64,000 nt of DNA from Dicaeum eximium (lineage: Eukaryota > Chordata > Aves > Passeriformes > Dicaeidae): contig VWZP01010367.1 in NCBI GenBank assembly GCA_013396995.1, positions 124,252 to 188,251 on the forward strand. The letters run 5' to 3'. Position numbers and translations under genes: made by a program. Below are positions 25,101-40,100 of this stretch, one piece after another; the first letter of the stretch is position 1, and the number at the start of each line of letters is the position of its first letter. The notes beneath the pieces are model-generated. The model ran no database searches and had not been told where the DNA came from. It worked only from the letters and a program-made list of their open reading frames with translations.

Positions 25101-28100
25101 AGCAGAAGAATTTATACCAACATCCTCTCAAATTGCAATAAAGGAACCCATTTCAGAACTGACCCACCAGCCAGCTGCTGACATTGAAAGTAATGTGAAG
25201 TTCCTCAAAACAGCCTGAAGTGTTTACACATAACTTAGCAAATAATGAATTTGCTCATGGTACTGCAGTCACTCTTTAACCAAAGTTCTTCTCCACTTAC
25301 AGCCTCGGACTCCAAGGAAGATTTAAGAAAACAAGGTTCTGAAGAAGAAAGGTTAAGTCCAAGTTCTGAAAGTGTTGGGCCAGACAGCAGGGCTGCCTGG
25401 TGTATTAGTCATGGGACTTATGACACTGGCAACAGACATGAGTTTGAAAGATTCAAGAAGTTCATTAAAGGAACACTTGGGGAGAGGTACTGGTGGCTCT
25501 GGATGGATATTGAAAGACTAAAAGCTCTAAAGAACACTACAAGGCAACAAAGGTATTCCCATTATTTAACAGTTACTCCCATTGCTTTAATAATTGTAAC
25601 ATGGATAGATCAATGCAGGTTTTGAGATTTCAGAGTAAATTGTAATGTCTGAATAAACAGACACAATTCAATGTGTGTCCTGATAAGGTTTGGAATGACT
25701 CTGCTGAAGAGGATAAAAGTCCTTTTGCAGATGTCATGTTTGCAATGCTTACATGAAGTCAGAGTTCTCATATTATTAAGGCTTTGCTAGAAAGAGATTT
25801 GGAAAACAGATGGCAACAGAAAGAAACTAAAGAATAAAAGAAATTAAATCACAAGTAGGATATCAGTATGACAAACTGCATTAATGAAAGATCCTGCTGG
25901 ATCCAGATAGTCTATTCTACAGCGCTATACATTTTGTCTTACACACAACCTGTCTCTAATTTGTGGGAAAAATATTTTGGCTTCTGCCACTTGCAATGAA
26001 AAGCATCTTGCATGGCAGCAGTTTAAGCAGTAGGATGAACTGTAGTCAGTTCTGTACAGCATTTGATACATGCTTATGTGACTATTTTTGTTTACTGCAG
26101 GCAACTCAGTAAGATGAAAAAACTGTACCAGTTGAGCAGTGGAGACTTTTTCCTCAGTTCAGAAGTGTTGCTCAGACTTGAACTACTGCATGGAGATCAG
26201 TGGAATATAATGCATTTAAGACAGATTCAGCCTGAAGTACTGAAACCACTACTTCTTTACTGGTATGAAAAAAATGGACGTGAAATAAAATTCTATTGTT
26301 TAATAAATGTCCATTTTATTTGATAAGCCTATTATTTCATGCCATTTATCCCACCACAATTATTAGAAGCAATGTCACTGTAAGTACTAGCACATGAATT
26401 TTTGGCTGAGCCTAAACTACACTGCAATCTACTGAGAAGCCTGGTAGATCTGCCTTAATGAGCCCTTGTCATTTTTCTACCAGAGCATCTGAGCTGCTTT
26501 GTGGATCTCTGCCTTGGGTAATGGTCAATTAAAGTTTAGTCTGCAGGACAGGGAAATCCCTCCAGGCACACGAGGTTAATTCTGTCTTAACCTGTTCCCC
26601 ATGCTACCCTTCCCAAGTTCTGAGGATGCTCTGTGTATGGGATTTAACCCTGAGACTTTACTGTTCAATGTCTGTCATACAAAATGCCTTTTACATATTA
26701 ACATCTTAAGTGAGGGTATAAAATCTAACCTATTTCCAAAATATGGGCTAAATATTTGAAGATGTTCTCTCCTCCTCCAGGGGGTTCAACAAATTCCAGA
26801 CATAAACAAATACCTGCAATTGTAGATCTTCACATGACTTGTAGTCTCTGTCCTGGCCTACAATCCTTTCCTATGCTTTGCTGTAGGATGGATGGGGCAT
26901 ACCTTCCTGCAGACTGATAGAAAGGCAACTGTTTGTAATGGTGCAGATTTTGCAGCCTGAGTTTACTTATGTGTAGTTTGGTTTTAGATTTGGAAGCATG
27001 CAGTATCTAAACATTCCTTTGACACTAACTGGTTTTTAATCTTAGGTGCATATAGCACCATATCTTGGTACAGTAAACAACATCACTGAAAAAAAAAAGC
27101 CAAATAGCCCAGTGTTTCATTATTTTGGAAAGTTCTACTTATTAGCTTTTTTCTCCCTAGGGGTCCCAGATTTTGTGTCACTCATTCAACAGCAATAGAT
27201 GCTGCCAGTGCAAAATTGAAGTTCTGGCACACAAGTCAAGAGAGACCAAGAGTGGACATTGATCCTTTCCCACAAATAGTATCATTGTTACCATTGACTC
27301 AAAAGTCTGACACACCACCTTCCCTTCTTCAGGTAAGTAGGATCACAACACTGGAAAACAAAGCTTTGTCCCGTCAAAAATAATGACAAAACTCCTTGAA
27401 TTCAATGGAACAAGAACAGGGTACTTGTTTTTTTCAGGAAAGATTTAGCAAGCTGGTGCATTGAAGATGGTTACATATAAAAATACAATAAAATTTCATT
27501 ATAATTCATGCAACAAGTTGCTATAAATTGAGTAAAATTATCTTCTCAGTTACACCCTGGCTATTTCCTAAGTCCTTTGGACAGATATTTTAGCAACTCA
27601 TCCCTGTCTTAATCCAGAGTAATTCTTACAACTTCATTGCAGTTAACCGGGATCTATTCCTCATGTCTTTAAAAAAGGCAGAATGCTGCTCATTTTCTAT
27701 CACTACAGCCCTTCAGTCAGCTACACGTGTTTTTTTGCTTTCTGCAGAGGGCTGTAAGCCACTCAATAGTCCTTTTCACATTTTCTAGTTTTCAGGTGAC
27801 CAGTTCAGTTTTGTCTCTTTTCTTCCTTGAAAGCCTGAGTGTGAGAAGTAAATGCAATAAAAACTAAAGATTTTTCAGCAATACAGTGTTAAGCCTCAGG
27901 ATACATGGTACTTGGAGAATGTGGATTGAAACTCTGGTGCCTGTATCAAGAACTGTACAGCCTTTGTTAGATTTGTCAGCACACACCTCTGTTACTTTGG
28001 GTTAGATAGTTTGGGGCTACAATTACTTCCTTTGAAATCTGATTCGTGGAGATAATGGAGGAAAACAGTGGGACAGATTTCCTGTTTAGAAGAAACTGGG

Positions 28101-31100
28101 TTCAGAAGCCACATTCCTGTTGATCATGGCAGAAATGGGAGCACTGTGTCTTACAGTGACCAGTTCACAAGGTGTGCTAAGGAGCCAGAACTAGCTGTAG
28201 GTCAGGCAGACAGGAACCTGCAGATTTTCCAGTCCCTGTTGAATTTGACAAAAATTAGGACCTGGTACCACGAATATTACAGAGTCACCAGATGGCCTAT
28301 TTCTTGCTCTTATTTTTTTTTTTCCCCCAACGAGAAATTTGGACTTTTCAATCTTTTAGCTACACTGTGCTTGCAAGAGCTTAGAAAGAGCAGCAGCTCT
28401 GGGTGAATTTCTGAGGGCACTCTGAATGCAATTCGCATATAAAGGTCCGAGCATGATTTTATTCAAAATAATAAATGATGGTGTGGCAGAAAATGACCCC
28501 TTTCTCTCACAGTCTGAGTGGCTGTCTCTCTCTTAGAGTGAGCTGACTTAAGATAATCTTCCTAGTTTCACAAAGTGTGTTCACATGCTCGTCATCTGAC
28601 ATCCTCTGTAGTTCTGTATAACGTGCTTGTAGCATATTTCCGCCTGTTAAATATACATTTCCTAAGCTGTAGTGGTTATTAAGGTATGCTGAAAAATCTT
28701 GAAAAATATTCAGAAATTTTTGCAACTTGCCATTTTACATTTTGTGGTTGACAAGGAAGAATACTCCTGAAAACCCTTGACTGTTTTTGACCAGTCAGTG
28801 AGAATACATTAAGAAAACACAAAGGTGGAAAAATAATCAGAATTTCATTATTTTTCTGTAAAGTCTTTTACAAAAGTAGGACAAACTCACCAACAACTTT
28901 ATTAAAACTAGCTAAACCAAATTTCTCTTTGAAGAGATCATCAGGATTACCACCTACTCTCACAGGAAGTCAGATTCTCCAAAGAGATATTTCTAGCAGT
29001 AGAATGTGGTAAGTACCAAAGTCCCTTGTGTATCTTTTTGCACAGCAATGTTCCTCAAATATTTATGAAAGTATTTTAGATTCTACTGTTTTCATGAATA
29101 CTTTTCTGTAATACAATTATATGATTAGTGAAGCACAGTTATGGTACAGATTGTTTGCATGGAGAATTCCTCCCTGGCTGATTAATTTCTAGTTTGTTTA
29201 TGCCACAACACAAAAGAGTTTATTTCTCCAAATACAAGTGTTTTCTCTTATATAATGGTCAATATTCTATACATTCATATTCTTTTAACCTGTCTCAAAT
29301 GCTAACCATCAGAGTCGTGCTATGGCAATGATTTCCACAGGGCAATATGAAAAACGTATTCTTCTACATATTTTTTCATTATAAATTTGAGCTCAATGTA
29401 CTTTTTCCTCTACTATTCACTATGTCATTATACCAGTTTTCTGCCCCTTCTTATTGATTTATTCTATAAGCAGCCCTAGATTTTTCTTAAATATGTATTG
29501 AAAATTTTTTTGTTTGTGATCCAGGCCAATATCAGTGAGCACAGACATGATTCGGAGCTTGGCTCTGGATGGGGCCAAAGATTCAAAATACCAGTGTCAT
29601 AGAAAGTATACCTATGCTGAGCTGCTCCATGTAAGTACAGCTTGAAAATATTAGTTGGCTTGAATCATGGGTTAAAACATTTTATTCTGCAGTATGAAGT
29701 AGTCAAAAATGGGGAGCATTTGGTTTAATTTTATGGATGTCAATGCTTTATGCAGAGGTATCATTAGAATGTCAGCATTTTCTCTGTTGTATCTGTCACC
29801 TATTGGATAGGAAATCATGGCACACACAGAAGTTTATTTTTGCTAAAAAGTGTTGATCTTCTCCATAGTGACCATGTGTTCAGTAGTCTAGGATGGAAAA
29901 CTCTCTGGATAAAGGCTTCAGTGGAATCATTGCCTAGAAAAGTATATCAGACTTACAGTGAAAATTGAATCTGCCTTAGAAAGTCATTAAAATTATAACA
30001 TTTATAGAGAAAAATGGTTCATTTGTACAATCCCTCTTTATTGCTTGTGTACGTCATTATTTTCTTTGTTGAATTATTGCCTGCTAAAGGTCTTCAGTCA
30101 AGCAAACCTTAGGAGAGACAGGCTGCACAGATGAGCCTTTTCTCAATAACTGTTAAAATCCTGACAAATCAAACATATGAGATGTCAACATCTGGCAATC
30201 TAAAATATATCCAAAACCTTTCTTTTTTGTGGAATGGTCTCAAAACAGCCTGCTCTTTCATGGAGGTATTGATACCCATAGCCTTACAACTAAAAGAAAA
30301 AAAAAAGTTAAGAAATCTGGGCCCACTCACATGTGCATGGGGTTTGCTGAGCACTTGAGCACATGATTGTTTGTTTTGCACTTCAAAATCACATTTATTT
30401 ATTAATTCACTGCAATCATTTCACTTTGTGGTTTTGAAAAGGTTAGTCTTTGCAATTCGAGGACATTTGCAGTTAGGAATGTATATTCAGCAAAAGTTCA
30501 CACCATGAACTATTAGTTTTTATACATCATATGTAGTTTGCCTCTTATTGACAGAAGAAAATAACATTTACACTGGTTAGACTGGAACCTACAGTCAAGA
30601 CCTCACAATTTGCCATCACAACTATGATGCAAAGAGGAATGCAGGGATTCATAGTTTAACTTCATACTGGGGAGGGAGATCTTCCTACTCCGCTTCAAAA
30701 GTCTGGTTTCCTCCTGCCCTTCTCCATCCTTGGAGAGAAGCTGATTGCCAGCCACCACACTTATCTGCTTCCACTTCTGCTATCAGAGACAGAAGATCAG
30801 CCATAATTTCTCTCTAGTGATCATCAGAAACTAATTTACTTACAGAGCCTCTTCTGGCTTCTCTGTGAGCATTGTCAAAATGGATGTATTCTTCCTCAAA
30901 TGCTCTAGGAGCTAGCCATGGTAATGAGCATGGATTTCTGGCTCCTAAATTGCTCATGATTTTGCTGCTCATGTCAGTGGTGTAACCCCAGAGGTATCTT
31001 TTGTTCCATGATAGTTAAATGTTTTGAATCTTGACCAAATAACCACCTCTTAACTTCTCTTAATTCACACAATAGCCTGAGCTGAGACAACCCTTGACAG

Positions 31101-34100
31101 CTAACTGATGTCATTGAGTATCACTGGAATTCCTCAGAGCTAAAGACTTAATGACAGAATTAAGGCCAGGCTTGTTTTTCTGTTTTAAGTATTGAGGAAC
31201 CACCTAAGGGATGCTATGATCACTTAGCTACTCTGCATGTCTTCAGTCATCAGATTTATTCCACTGGATGTGAATATTTAATGGGAAAGTGGTGTGGAGA
31301 GCAGTGATCAATTGCATATGTAGTAGAAAATGGAGTCTACTTCCTTGGGATGAAGATACTAATTGAGCACACTTCATGGCCCTCCATTGCAATGTAGGCC
31401 CTCCATTATTTGAAAATAATGAAAGCCTGTTATTCCTTGCTGTATAACTATGTTCTGTTTGTCCAGGGGAAAAGTGTTGCTGGCAGTGCTGTCTTCGGGG
31501 GATCAGGAATTGAAAGCATGTTGCAGTCTCTTTATTTGGAGAACAGAGCAGGCTACTACTTCACACAATTCTGTGAGAAGTCAGGGAATAAGGTATGAAT
31601 ATTTTCCTACTCTGTGATAATTTAGTCCACAATTGACTGAATGCCAAGTTATAGAGGGCAGCCAGACTGAAAAAAAAAAGAAATGGAGAAAGAAAGATTG
31701 ATGACTGGATGAATTATTACTTGTGAGACTTCAATCCCTCAACAACAATAAACTGTTCATGTATATATGCAAACTAATGACAGGTCTTAACCAAGCTGTC
31801 AGATTCTTACTGTCTCAAACCTATTGGAATTCTTATTATACCATCAGGGATTAAAAAAAAAAAAAACACTAGTATTTTTTAGAAGTTAACCTTTAACTTG
31901 GCAGAAAAAATGAGGTCTTAACCCACAAAACCCATTTTTTAAAAGTATGGGAAATCTGCTGTGTTATTACCCACCATAATCTGATTTCTTCTTACTTTTT
32001 GGGTTAGTGATGTCCAAAATCTCCGATACTTTTAAAATGTTCTTATGCTTCCATGAATCTCCTTGGATTTCTGAGACACATAACACTATTTCTTCTATGT
32101 AGTCAGTGGATCTATCATTCATTGCTTGGTGTAAATTGAGGATTGAATTGGAACAAGTTATGCATATCGAGTTAGTGTTTAGTGGCTTTGCAGAAAAATT
32201 GAGTCTTTAGGGGAAGTTTAGCAGTCAAGATGGACATTTGTTTCACCACTAGCACAACCCAGAATCCAGCAGCAGTAGCTAGAAATGCCTCTGGCTTCTA
32301 GAAGGCAAAATCCAATGTTTCCAAAGCTAAATACCTTCAGCTAAAAATATTAAATGTGTATAGAAAGAAATCTAAATAAAAGAAATTTATTTTTGCATTG
32401 TAGATAGGCAACCACCCATGTGTCTCTAGCCTTTCCAGGTGCCAGGCTCCTTTAAAATTATTTGCCCAAAGTTTTCTCTTCAGCTGTGAAGCCTATTTCA
32501 CTCATGTTCCATGTCTGGAAGGCTACAGTTTGTGGAACAAAGCTCCCTACCCCTACCTTTTTGGTATGCATTCTTTATGGCATACCTTTATTTACCCTTT
32601 ATTTCAGGGTATTTTAAAGGTCTAAACCCCATAAACACATGATTAAAACAGAGGACTTGGGGAAAGGTCTTTTGCTGTTTGTTTGAATTTATGAAATAAG
32701 GCCAGGATTCCGGGTCTCAGAAATGCATGTAGTAAAAATGTAATGATAATCCAAGTACTATATGTCAAGTACACAGTATTTAATTGTTTTGTTTTTTGCT
32801 GCAAAATGCTATTTTACTATGGCACAAATTCTGCATGTTCATTATCGACATCTCTTCTTTAGCACTGGCTTTATGCCATTGAGATGTGGTTACTCTTTAA
32901 ATGTTAACTACAATGTTAACGATTTTAATGGCCAATTATACATAAAGGATACAATAAAAGATAGAGTATTACTGTGACAATGCTATGAAATATGTTGTCC
33001 TTCTGCCAGTATGCAACAGAAGATTAAATCCATTTTAAATTGAGCTTGATTTAGGATGACCCCAAGGAGCTAAATAATTACTTGCATTGGAATGTCAGCT
33101 TTTTATAAAATTGTAATATCTGGGTGGCAATAACTTATAGCATTTTTCATCTCTAGTTGTGGAAGAACTGTGTGTACTTTTGGTTCGACCTACAGGCTTA
33201 TCATCAGCTTTTTTACCAAGAAACCCTTCAGCCTTTTCAAATATGCCAGCAAGCTCAAGTAAGTTGTAAATAATGTGCTTTTCTTTCAAAAATACATTTA
33301 TTCATTCCCTTCACAAATGCATTTGTTCAGTGTAAAGACTGAAAAGAAGATAGAAAATAGAAAAGTTTCCAAAACTTGACAACCCACACTAAAGTAAATC
33401 TGTGTTGTGGACAATAAAAGAAGCTCTTTGGATTGTTTCCATGGAATTTCTTGATTCAAACGTTAAACATGCATAGTTTGATTTCCAGGCTCTGCAGCCT
33501 GTTCCCAGTTTTATCTATTATACTCAGTTTACCTAAACTCCCCTTTGCTACACTGAGTCATATTTGGAAACTGTCTGCTTAGTGTTAACATCAGAGATAG
33601 TATTTTTTCTAAACCATCTAATTGTGCTGTACCTTTTCTTCCATCTCCTGTGTGGGTTAGAATTGCAGATCTCATAGTACAGACCTCAGATAATAACCTC
33701 AATAATGAAAACTGATCTTTGTTAGCCTTGTTTCATTTTTATGATTCTCAGGGCATCATTATTATCTTTACCATGGTTGTCATCCCCCTAAATAGATCTT
33801 TAGACCCTCATTTAATGTGAAGTGGAACTGATATTTCCTATAAAAGAGTATTTTAATTGAGCATGCACTTAGCCCATAGTGGTGCTGAAGGCAGAGTAGA
33901 TTGATTCCATCAGGGAAAGAAACTGCAACAGTGTGATATCATTAGAAGAACTATGAGGAACTTTTAAAATCACTTTGTGAAACTTTGGTCTGATTTTCCT
34001 CTATAAATCTTGTGTAGGAGTTTATCCTATCCACATATTTCAATATATACTGTAAAAGAGCAAAGCTACTTCACATATCATTGGAACAAATATCTGTAGA

Positions 34101-37100
34101 GGGCAGGTGAGAGTAATCTTTTTATATGATGTGTTCCTGAGCATCTGGACATCCTTGAATTTGTCTTCTTTTCCTTCTTGGAGGTTTTACTGGGAAAAAA
34201 CCAGAATTTTGCATATTTGTCCAAAATTCTCATCTGAATCAGTTTTATTTGTACAGAAACTCCAAGCAGAGGCCAAGGCATGGATTCCTCCCTCTCCTGT
34301 CTCGTACTGGGTAAACTGAACTATTACCCTGTTTAGTTGTTTTCCCCTCCATCTCTTTTTATGGCCTGAGTCTGTGGGCAACTCGATGTCCCCTTCAGTC
34401 TGACTGTCTCCTGCATCTGTCCATGCCTGCACGTGGCTGGGGACCTCCTCACAGCAGATACACAAGTTGACCATACCTATTCCATGTCACCATTTTCCTA
34501 CGTGTTTTATTGCAGGCCAAACTTAGCTTATAGTCCCTCATGGTTTTCATTTTGGTTTCGTTTCACACCAGTTCACATTCTTTTTGCAGTGGTTGTATGG
34601 CTGAAAATGTAAGGCCCAGGTCTCTTTTGCTAATCTCATTTCCAGTGCTGGCCTGGTGGTGACAGCAGAACATCGTACAATCTGTGTTACCAGGCAATTG
34701 CAGGCAGTACATGCACATAGCCATGAAAGTAAATACATCAAAACTAAATATGTGAAACTGTTCCATTAGCATAACTAACAGCTGAAATGTAACATAACAA
34801 ATCAACACATGTGCTGCAACATTTGGTATCATTCTCAAGCTTGCCTTTTAAGGCTGCAGAAAAATTATACTTGTTTTCATTGGAACACCATAAAGAGTCA
34901 AGCTGCAACCAATCTACAGAGTCTGCTTGCGGAAGGGATGCCTTCCCAAATTCTGCACTCACCTTTGGCACAAGAAGACAGTCACTCCAAGTACTCCTAA
35001 GAGAATGTGAATCAGATTCCCATGACACATCGTCATATATATTTTACTATTTATTATGGAAAGAGACATGTAGAGACAAACAGAGTGTTCCATATGTGTG
35101 CTGCCTGCTTCCTGTTAGAAACAAGAACAAACTTTGATTGCTGCGTATCTGCTACTCATTATTTCATTTGTTAGGCATTGCTATCTCAGCTTTATGATAG
35201 AGTAATAAAGTGCTTTCCAAGGTATATATGCATTCACCTGGGAAAAGAAACTACAGTGAGAATGAAATCTGATGGATAAGAATAATGACAAGTACCAGTA
35301 ATCATCCAGGAACATACACGGTTATTCACTGTAAACATATGCACACGAGTGTAAAAGAATTTGAAAATAAAACCAATAAAGAAACATATAGTGTTGGGGT
35401 TTGATTTTAAAAAAGTTATTCAGAATTAGAAAATTTAATACAGTTGTGGGAAATACAGTATTTTAATGCTAGAATCAATTTAGATGAAGGGAGTCTTCAT
35501 TACTGTGGACTTTTAGGGTCAGATACAAGATTTATGTTAGTGGGAAGTGATGATGGAGGTTAAGGCAGTTTAGCCTCTCTGTTTAACACCAGCCAATGTA
35601 TTGCATTCTTCCATCACATGATTCTGCCAAGCAGCTGCACAGGCTGCTCATTTGGATCAGAGCAATATCCATTCCTTTGGGCAGCAGTACAAAGCACTTG
35701 GACTTAAATCTTTCTCGCATTTCTTGCTTCACTCCAGTCATTCTGAAATTGCTTATCAAAGCCTTCTCATCTGGGGATGAATTCACACCAGAACCCAAGG
35801 CCTGTACAATCCCTGATTTGGAAAGTCATAAATGAGGCCAAAGTCTTAATCTGAATTTTCTAAGCATTTTGTATAATCAGGTTTGTGCAATTTTAAGTAA
35901 TTCCAATATGCAAACTGACCAAATTTCCAGATAAGGTTTTGGGTTCAATCCATCACATATTTACATTTATAGCAGAATTTATAGCTGGTGGGTAGAAAAT
36001 TCTTGTGTTTTTCAATAGGAACAAAACAATGAATCAACAAAGTTTGATATGCACTTGATGTCATATGCTTTAGATTTTTGTATGAATTTGTTAGCCTATA
36101 AGTTCATTTAATGTAATTTTTCCTGTTGATCCCATAGGAGATTGACCAATATAACAGTTTCAATATTCCACTGATAATGAGAAAACCTGAGGAATTCCAT
36201 GACATGGGAATAAAAAGAGGCTATGATTATTACTTTTTATAAAATGTGTCTTTCAAACTGCATTGCCCAGTGTTGAAGGCTGTGAACAGACATTTTTTCC
36301 CTCTTTTTTGACATGTCTAGAACTCTTCTCAGTAGTTTTTCCTGCAATCCTTGCAACTGAGCTTGTGCAGATGTACAGATGCACCTCAACTTTGTGCAAG
36401 GGACACAGGGATGAAAGCTACTATTTATTTCTCTCCTATCTGCAAGTGCATGTATTCACTTACTTGGTCAAATCCCATTGCAATGGATTCTTACAAGAAT
36501 TCAAGTAAAAATATGCCAAATCCTCTGATACTGTAAATGTGCATCCTTCAAATGGAGAGGCCACAATGATTGCACCACTGAGGGTCTGGTTCTTTGAATT
36601 TGGAAAAGCACATTCCTCTAGCTAGATTAACCACCTCTAAATTTTTGCTTCATGTGTATTGCCAGCCCTAACTATTGGTTCTGGAGAAAAATATTTGTCC
36701 TTATTGTGTTCTGGTTTTGCATGTGAAATTATAAAGAACTGGGGGCAGCTCTGCAGGTAGAGCAAGACTACAGAGGCAGTCTTTTGTAGGACTTGGTAAT
36801 GTGGCAATATATTACAACAGTGCTCATGTGAGCAGATTGTCAGTAGCTTTTGGTAAACATTTCTTAGTTTGGGCAATTTCTGACTTGGTAGGCTGATATT
36901 TTTTGCCAGTTCTAAAGAAGAGTAGCAAATATACTCAAGTTAACCTATTTCATACAAAATCATAGGGGAAGGGAATTCCAGCCAAGAAACTAGTGGTGTG
37001 TTTGTTTTTATTTTATTCTTAAAACTGTGCTCAAATGGTCACTCACTTAAGGAACCATGTTAATTTGTGCTAAAATATCGAGGACATCTTTTTGAAGCTT

Positions 37101-40100
37101 TTTACTAATTTACAGATCCCTTGTGTGGTAAGTCATAACAGGTGGAGCATCGTAGTCCTAATGACAACTGAAATGGTTAACCCCCTTATTAAAAGGCTAT
37201 TTTCAAAAATACCACATCTTGATATCATTGGACTTGTCCCTTCTAATTTGGCTAATTTTATACACTAAATGTTTTGGATCAGACTTAAGATGATTTAACT
37301 GAAACTTTACTAATGATAGGGCTCTTCAAAGTAACTTTCAACTTTTGAAATCACTGTGAATCTAATTAAAGCTGTTAAATTTAAATGCATTTGATTTAGG
37401 ATAAATGTGTTCTTGTTTTCAGGTAAGACTCTTCCTATGGATGTTCTATTTCTCTTACACCTTGCACCTGCATATTGTTATTGCACTGATAACAACAGGC
37501 CCAGTAGGCACAAGCCATTTTTGTTTGCAGTGAAAATATAGAAATGTGGAAATAGAATCCTGCACACACAATAAATACAGTAATCATAACAAGAGCTAAC
37601 TGGGGGATGGATGTCAGCCATCATAGCCCTATATTCCTCAGTGACCTAATACCAGGAGAATCTAAAGGGTTTGTTTCAAATTGTAAAGGTCCAAAATAAT
37701 GGGGATATACTCTATTACTGTTGCTGTTTGAAAGTGAGAGTCTAATAAATCAACGTTTAATTTAAAACAAAGAGAAACATAGTTATTTAATGTACCCAAA
37801 CATTCTGCCCTTGTGCTTGAAATCTAAGCACACCAGTGTTTTATTACTGCCTGAACACAGAGTTTCATACAAATGAAACATACAATATGTTTATATTATT
37901 TTCTTCTCTTCTATTGCTTTGTACATCTGCTAGTTACAGCTGGATTTTAGCAACTTAGGGAAAATTAGAATTATGAGAATCCTGAATTCTTCACTGTCAA
38001 ACCTGTGGGATAATAAATAGTGAAAATGGACTTGTCAATGCTCTTCTAGAGAGAAATTCTGATTTGTGCTACTAATCTGGTCCCTGACTGTATGTTTGAA
38101 ATATAGTTAGATTTTCACAATATGAAGAAGAGAAAATATTTATAAGGATATGAAATATATTTTGGCAGCATCTTTTTTTACTTGAGTTCCTAGCTGAAGT
38201 CAGAATCATGAAGTTTTAGAAAGCTATTCTGTAATATCCTCTTCAAAGATATTCCTGGTGAAAAAATGTTTTACTCTGAGTTTTCTATGTTCATTTTCAT
38301 AGCATAATTTACAAAACATTTAGAAAACAAGAGTTTTACAGAGGACTGTATGGAAAAAGAATAAAAAGGAAATAAATAACATTACTCTGTGCTTCAAGGA
38401 TGAGCTCTTAGGGAGTAGGAAATACCCTCCAGGTTCAGTTTTCTGCTCCTTGTACATGTTGAATGGCAAACTCTGTGCTTCAGATAAGAAGCATGTTGTT
38501 ACTCTTGTTTTGGCAAGGGCTTGGACCATAGCTGTGCAGTGGTATCTCCTGCACACATCCTGTACTATAATGAGTCTCACCATTGTCAAAAAACTGTCTA
38601 AGAGAACCTCTAAGAGAACAGAATGAAATGGTATCATTTTTCATTGGTTTTAACCTCTAATTTACAAATCACATCCCTTAGAAGAAGTAAGATGCCTTCA
38701 CTAATTGGCCCAGCACATATTCTGCAAACAACAATGTGACTTCATGAAGAGTGCAGTTGCTGTAATAATTGTGGTTATCTGAATATAAGTATCAGCCAAA
38801 TATATCCAAGTGAACAGTGCATTAACCATTTTAATGAGCAAGAGTAAAAATGGCAGGGGGATCCATTATGTCAATAACTGAATTTTGGACTAATACTAGT
38901 TTCAAACATACAGCAGTGGGGGACAAATATGCATTAATTCTCTCCTTCAAGGGTCTATGACCATTGAAATGTATGATGGCTAAGATACAGTTTTCTTCTG
39001 TTTTATTGTAGTTCCTTTATGCAACTTACATTGCTCCATCTGCCAGTATGGACACCGAACTTCATCAGAGTAAGAAAAATATGATTTATCACAAAATTGA
39101 CCCAGCATTTGAGGACCTTTTTGATCCAGCAGAAGAACATATCCTCACTATTCTGCTGGACCCATGGATGAAAATGGTAGAAGAAGACAAATGCACTTAT
39201 AGAAAGGTAATATCTGGACGACACCATGACAAATTCTTATTTCAGGGAAGAAAATCACAAGATCATTCATATGCAACTCTGTTTTATTTATTCTCCAGAA
39301 GCGAGAAATATTACAAGATGTTTTACTTACTCCTTTCTATCCTGATATGTGGAAATAGGCTAAGCTTCTTATGGAGAGCAGACTTCTCATCTGAAAGGAA
39401 GGTGTGGGCTTCATAGACTCCTTGGCCTGTGAATTGGGGAGAAACATATCTTGCTATGGTAAAATTTATCCTTGCACTCAGGAAGTTTCATGTTTCTGCA
39501 ATCGTACCATTGATCAGAAATAATTTTTTATGGTGGATTGCCCACAAACACTCAGTATTTTTAACAATAAGCACATAGTAAGGTGGTTTTTTAGAGTGTC
39601 AGTGCAGAATGCAGTGACAAGTAGGTATTTCTGGTGTTTAGAATTTAAGTGCAGCTACTGCTTAGCACAGAGGAAATGTGATAGAGTGATTCAGCTGTAT
39701 TTGCCCCAAACACTTTTTAGATTGCTGCTCTAAAAAAGTGGCTCAGAGGTTCTACTCAGTTCTAATCCCAAAATGTTCTGAAAGCTTGAATTGAGCATGC
39801 TCATGGAGGTCGGAGGAGATGTCTGCAATCCTGACTGTGCCGTTGACGAATAACAACAAGAAATGGTGATGGCAGTGGTGGATGCTGTGGCTCTCTGTTC
39901 TTTGTAAACTTAACTATAAGTTGCTATAAGTTATAAGTTGCTAGCTGTAGTCAAACTCCTTCTAGGTGCCACAATATGAGAAAGATATCAAGCCATTGAA
40001 AAGTGTCCAGAGGAGGGCTATGAAGATGGTGAAGGGCCTTGAGGGGAAGCCTATGGTGCCTGAGGTCACTTGTTTGGCCTGGAGAGGAAGAGACTCAGGT

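Noticed and set aside
24991..25216. Treating 25190-25216 as coding, with exon 8 running to the stop codon
   Set aside because: That would end the protein before all RGS modules; the GT at 25190 restores phase with the strongly conserved exon 9.
28068..28406. 112-codon open frame in intron 11
   Set aside because: It has no ATG at its start and no domain; acceptor and donor sites do not fit the phases of exons 11 and 12.
34078..35137. Cluster of overlapping open frames on both strands in intron 15
   Set aside because: No recognisable product, no splice or start signals in a consistent order, and frames on both strands compete; most likely chance.
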